The translations under genes were made by a program, and so were the position numbers. Below the pieces are notes generated by a model, which was given only the letters and a program-made list of their open reading frames with translations, had not been told where the DNA came from and made no database searches. DNA of 26,721 nt from Rikenellaceae bacterium (lineage in GTDB: Bacteria > Bacteroidota > Bacteroidia > Bacteroidales > UBA932): positions 1-26,721 of the forward strand of contig CAAGFN010000171.1 of NCBI GenBank assembly GCA_900769145.1, given 5' to 3'. Positions 24,498 through 26,721 of the stretch are shown here, piece by piece (the first letter of the stretch is position 1; every line of letters starts with the position of its first letter).

Positions 24498-25386
24498 ACT
24501 CCAGACACCGGTGGAAGTCGGACGTAGTGATGTCCGTATATCATTGAATGACAAGATTATGCTTCTCGGAAGCTGTTTTTCCGACAATATCGGGGAGAAA
24601 ATGTCGCAGCTCGGATTCGATGTCTGCGTCAATCCGTTCGGGCCGCTCTACAATCCCGTTTCCCTATGCAATTCGATAGGACGTATAGCCTCCGGTTTTC
24701 CTTTCCGTGAGGAGGAATGTGTCAAGATGGGGGCAGGGTCCGAACTGATATGCTCATTCAGCCACCATACTGCTGCAGCGAGGGAGAGCACCGAGGCTTT
24801 TCTCGCTGGTGCCAATGCAGGCCTACAGGCTGCTCATGATTTCTTCGTTGTGGCTGATACACTGATACTTACGCTTGGGACGGCCTGGACATTCAGATGG
24901 AATGAGTCAGGGGAGATCGTGTCCAACTGCCTGAAACGCCCCGCTGCCGAGTTTACCCGTGAAAGACTATCTCTCTCAAATACCGTGGCTCTTCTGAAGT
25001 CTGTGGTCTCCAGATTCAGTTCCGCCAATTATCCGGGTGTGAAACCCAAGAAATTCATCCTGACGGTCAGCCCGATCCGCCATTTCAAGGATGGTGCGCA
25101 CGGCAACCAGCTCAGCAAGAGCATTCTCCTGATGGCGGCCGAGGCTGTCTGCGAGGCGTTTCCTGAATCATGCGTTTATTTCCCGAGTTACGAAATATTG
25201 ATGGATGAACTGCGTGACTACCGTTTCTATGCGGAGGATATGGTTCATCCGTCCTCGCAGGCCGTGGACTATATCTGGGAGAGGTTCTGCGATTTCGCAT
25301 TGCCGGAAAACGAAAGACCTGCGCTGGAAGAAAACAGGAAGGCTTTCCTGAGATCCCGGCACAGGCCTATGCTTGGGGTGAAATAG
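24490..25386 (+). CDS. GSCFA-domain protein (SGNH-hydrolase-like)
   Basis: Member of the GSCFA family (Pfam PF08885), common in Bacteroidota and of unknown role. The 298-residue chain has the naming motif GSCFS at residues 27-31 (LLGSCFSDNIGEKM), which is the block-I nucleophile serine of SGNH/GDSL hydrolases (S28). The matching D-x-x-H is at D250/H253 (AEDMVHPSS). GTAWTF (130-135) and SPIRHFKDGAHGNQLSK (194-210) are further conserved stretches. It probably hydrolyses an ester or acyl group on a glycan or lipid, but the substrate is unknown. There is no signal peptide, so it is cytoplasmic. I chose the ATG at 24490 (MIKLQTPVEVG), which overlaps the WYL gene by 8 bases; an ATG at 24442 would add 16 unrelated residues deep inside that gene. 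It ends 2 bases from the convergent dsbD stop. Confidence 0.88.
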   Translation: MIKLQTPVEVGRSDVRISLNDKIMLLGSCFSDNIGEKMSQLGFDVCVNPFGPLYNPVSLCNSIGRIASGFPFREEECVKMGAGSELICSFSHHTAAARESTEAFLAGANAGLQAAHDFFVVADTLILTLGTAWTFRWNESGEIVSNCLKRPAAEFTRERLSLSNTVALLKSVVSRFSSANYPGVKPKKFILTVSPIRHFKDGAHGNQLSKSILLMAAEAVCEAFPESCVYFPSYEILMDELRDYRFYAEDMVHPSSQAVDYIWERFCDFALPENERPALEENRKAFLRSRHRPMLGVK

Positions 25387-25388
25387 TA

Positions 25389-26721
25389 TTACCTGCTGGC
25401 GGCTTCAAGTCCTGACTCGAGGAACTCCACGAAGCCGTCAACGTCGAGATTGTATCCGCGTACCGGGACGAGTTGCTCTCCTTCCGGTGACAGAATAGTA
25501 TAGTTCGGCTGGGCATTGACCCCGAAGTGCTCCCGTACATAGTACGAATTGACTCTTCCGAGGTCTTTCAGTACCTTGCCGTTTTCCGTTGTAACCCATT
25601 TGTCCTCAGGGAGTTTCATCTTGTCATCAGTGTAGAGGGCAACTATTTCGAACTTGTTGCCCAGGAGGTTCAGTACCTCTGCAGCACTCCATACCCGCTG
25701 CTCCATCTCCCTGCAGTTGACGCATCCGTGTCCGGTGATGTCAACGAACACCGGCTTCCCGCTTCTCCTTGCGGCCTCAAGAGCATCCTCCACTGAGGTG
25801 TAGCCCTTCAACCCGTGAGGGAGGTCAATCATCTTGCCGGTTTCAGGAGACCAGGTGACAGTCTCCACCTTTTCGGCCGGACCACCTGCCCCGATGATGA
25901 AATCCTGGGTCTCCAGCGGCGGAAGATATCCGGACAATGCCTTCAGCGGGGCTCCGAACATTCCTGGAATCATATAGACCACGAAGGTGAAGTCAATGAT
26001 GACAAGTGCGAGCCGGAAGACTCCGATATGTTCCACCTTGTCGTCAGCCTCGAACCTGATTTTGCCAAGGAGGTAGAGGCCGAGAAGGGTGAATGTCACA
26101 ATCCATATTGCAAGATAAATTTCCCTGTCGAGAATGCCCCAGTGATAGGTCTGGTCCGCCACGCTGAGGAACTTGAATCCGAGAGCTACCTCTATGAATC
26201 CGAGGACCACCTTCACGGAGTTCAGCCAGCTTCCGCTCTTGAGTTTCTTGAGCAGGGAAGGGAACATTGCGAAAATCGTGAAAGGCAGGGCGAAGGCCAC
26301 TGAGAATGCCAGCATTGTCACCATCGGGGTCCAGAACTCTCCCTGTGTGGACTTGATGAGGACTGAGCCTACAATCGGTCCGGTGCAGGAGAATGATACC
26401 AGGACGAGGGTAAGGGCCATGAAGAAAATGCCGGCCAGTCCGCCCTTGTCGGAGTTGCGGTCACTCTTGTTGACCAATGATGAAGGCAGGGTTATCTCGA
26501 ATGCGCCGAAGAATGAGGCTGCGAACACCATGAATACAATGAAGAATATGATGTTCGGGAGCCAGTGGGTGGCAAGCCAGTTGAAGATGTCTGCCGTCAC
26601 CGTCTCTCCGCCAAAGAGCCATGTCAGGCCGATGATGATGGATATCGGCAATGTGTAGAGGAGAACGATGAAGAGGCCGTACATCGAGGCCTTGAACCTT
26701 CCGGCTGCCGGGGTTGAGGAA
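25389..26721 (-). CDS. dsbD: Thiol:disulfide interchange protein DsbD family (5' end outside window)
   Basis: Inner-membrane protein that carries electrons from cytoplasmic thioredoxin to periplasmic thiol proteins, supporting disulfide repair and cytochrome c assembly. The frame stays open to the window edge, with 12 residues before the first ATG at 26684. That ATG falls inside a membrane region, so the N-terminal part, including the first transmembrane cysteine, is missing. Visible residues numbered from that methionine: several membrane helices to about 245; SFSCTGPIVGS (97-107), with C100 as the second transmembrane redox cysteine; and then a thioredoxin-like domain from about 300, with active site C321-V-N-C324 (GHGCVNCREME) and a cis-proline region QPNYTILSPEG. 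It is convergent with the GSCFA gene, leaving no space for a terminator between them. Confidence 0.93.
   Translation of the reverse strand, partial: SSTPAAGRFKASMYGLFIVLLYTLPISIIIGLTWLFGGETVTADIFNWLATHWLPNIIFFIVFMVFAASFFGAFEITLPSSLVNKSDRNSDKGGLAGIFFMALTLVLVSFSCTGPIVGSVLIKSTQGEFWTPMVTMLAFSVAFALPFTIFAMFPSLLKKLKSGSWLNSVKVVLGFIEVALGFKFLSVADQTYHWGILDREIYLAIWIVTFTLLGLYLLGKIRFEADDKVEHIGVFRLALVIIDFTFVVYMIPGMFGAPLKALSGYLPPLETQDFIIGAGGPAEKVETVTWSPETGKMIDLPHGLKGYTSVEDALEAARRSGKPVFVDITGHGCVNCREMEQRVWSAAEVLNLLGNKFEIVALYTDDKMKLPEDKWVTTENGKVLKDLGRVNSYYVREHFGVNAQPNYTILSPEGEQLVPVRGYNLDVDGFVEFLESGLEAASR

Noticed and set aside
1..26721. tRNA genes, CRISPR arrays, insertion sequences, integrases or phage genes
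   Set aside because: Looked for on both strands by eye. Every large open frame is explained by an ordinary protein gene, and gaps are short with no cloverleaf or spaced-repeat pattern.

Overview
The window reads as a piece of a Bacteroidales (phylum Bacteroidota) chromosome. Several things point there. Start codons are preceded by A-rich leaders rather than Shine-Dalgarno sequences. Several intergenic gaps carry TAnnTTTG boxes, the -7 element of the Bacteroidota primary sigma factor. The gene content also fits: a GSCFA-domain protein, a Bacteroidota-style release factor 2, a DsbD with fused thioredoxin, and a long thioester-less alpha-2-macroglobulin. No stretch over 300 bases lacks a gene. 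I see no tRNA, rRNA, CRISPR array, insertion sequence or phage gene. The genus cannot be fixed from the sequence alone.

Left part (1-9321, all +): the 3' end of prfB, a class I iron-sulfur fumarase, folC (1-base overlap with the fumarase), a 1761-residue alpha-2-macroglobulin-like protein, and a beta-class carbonic anhydrase 2 bases after it. Apart from fum-folC and A2M-carbonic anhydrase, which look co-transcribed, these are metabolic and envelope genes with no common pathway.

Accessory part (9348-11060): a hipBA-type toxin-antitoxin operon. It has a recognisable promoter, a perfect palindrome at the expected transcription start, a 4-base hipB/hipA overlap, and a hairpin on each side. The HipA catalytic residues are intact, but the usual autophosphorylated serine position aligns with proline.

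Efflux part (11094-17303): a minus-strand run of adaptor, RND pump and aldo/keto reductase, with a divergent AraC-family regulator. No outer-membrane channel is encoded. Next come a minus-strand S9 peptidase (probable lipoprotein) and, divergent from it, rnhA, pdxA and recG. rnhA and pdxA share a nearly identical 24-base promoter element.

Right end (23598-26721): a WYL-domain regulator whose end overlaps the start of a GSCFA hydrolase gene by 8 bases, and a convergent dsbD cut by the window edge.

Most of the window is ordinary chromosome. The parts most worth a second look are the hipBA operon with its control region, the duplicated rnhA/pdxA promoter element, the thioester-less macroglobulin with an acidic linker, and the WYL-GSCFA pair. 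I do not see a clearly new multi-gene system.
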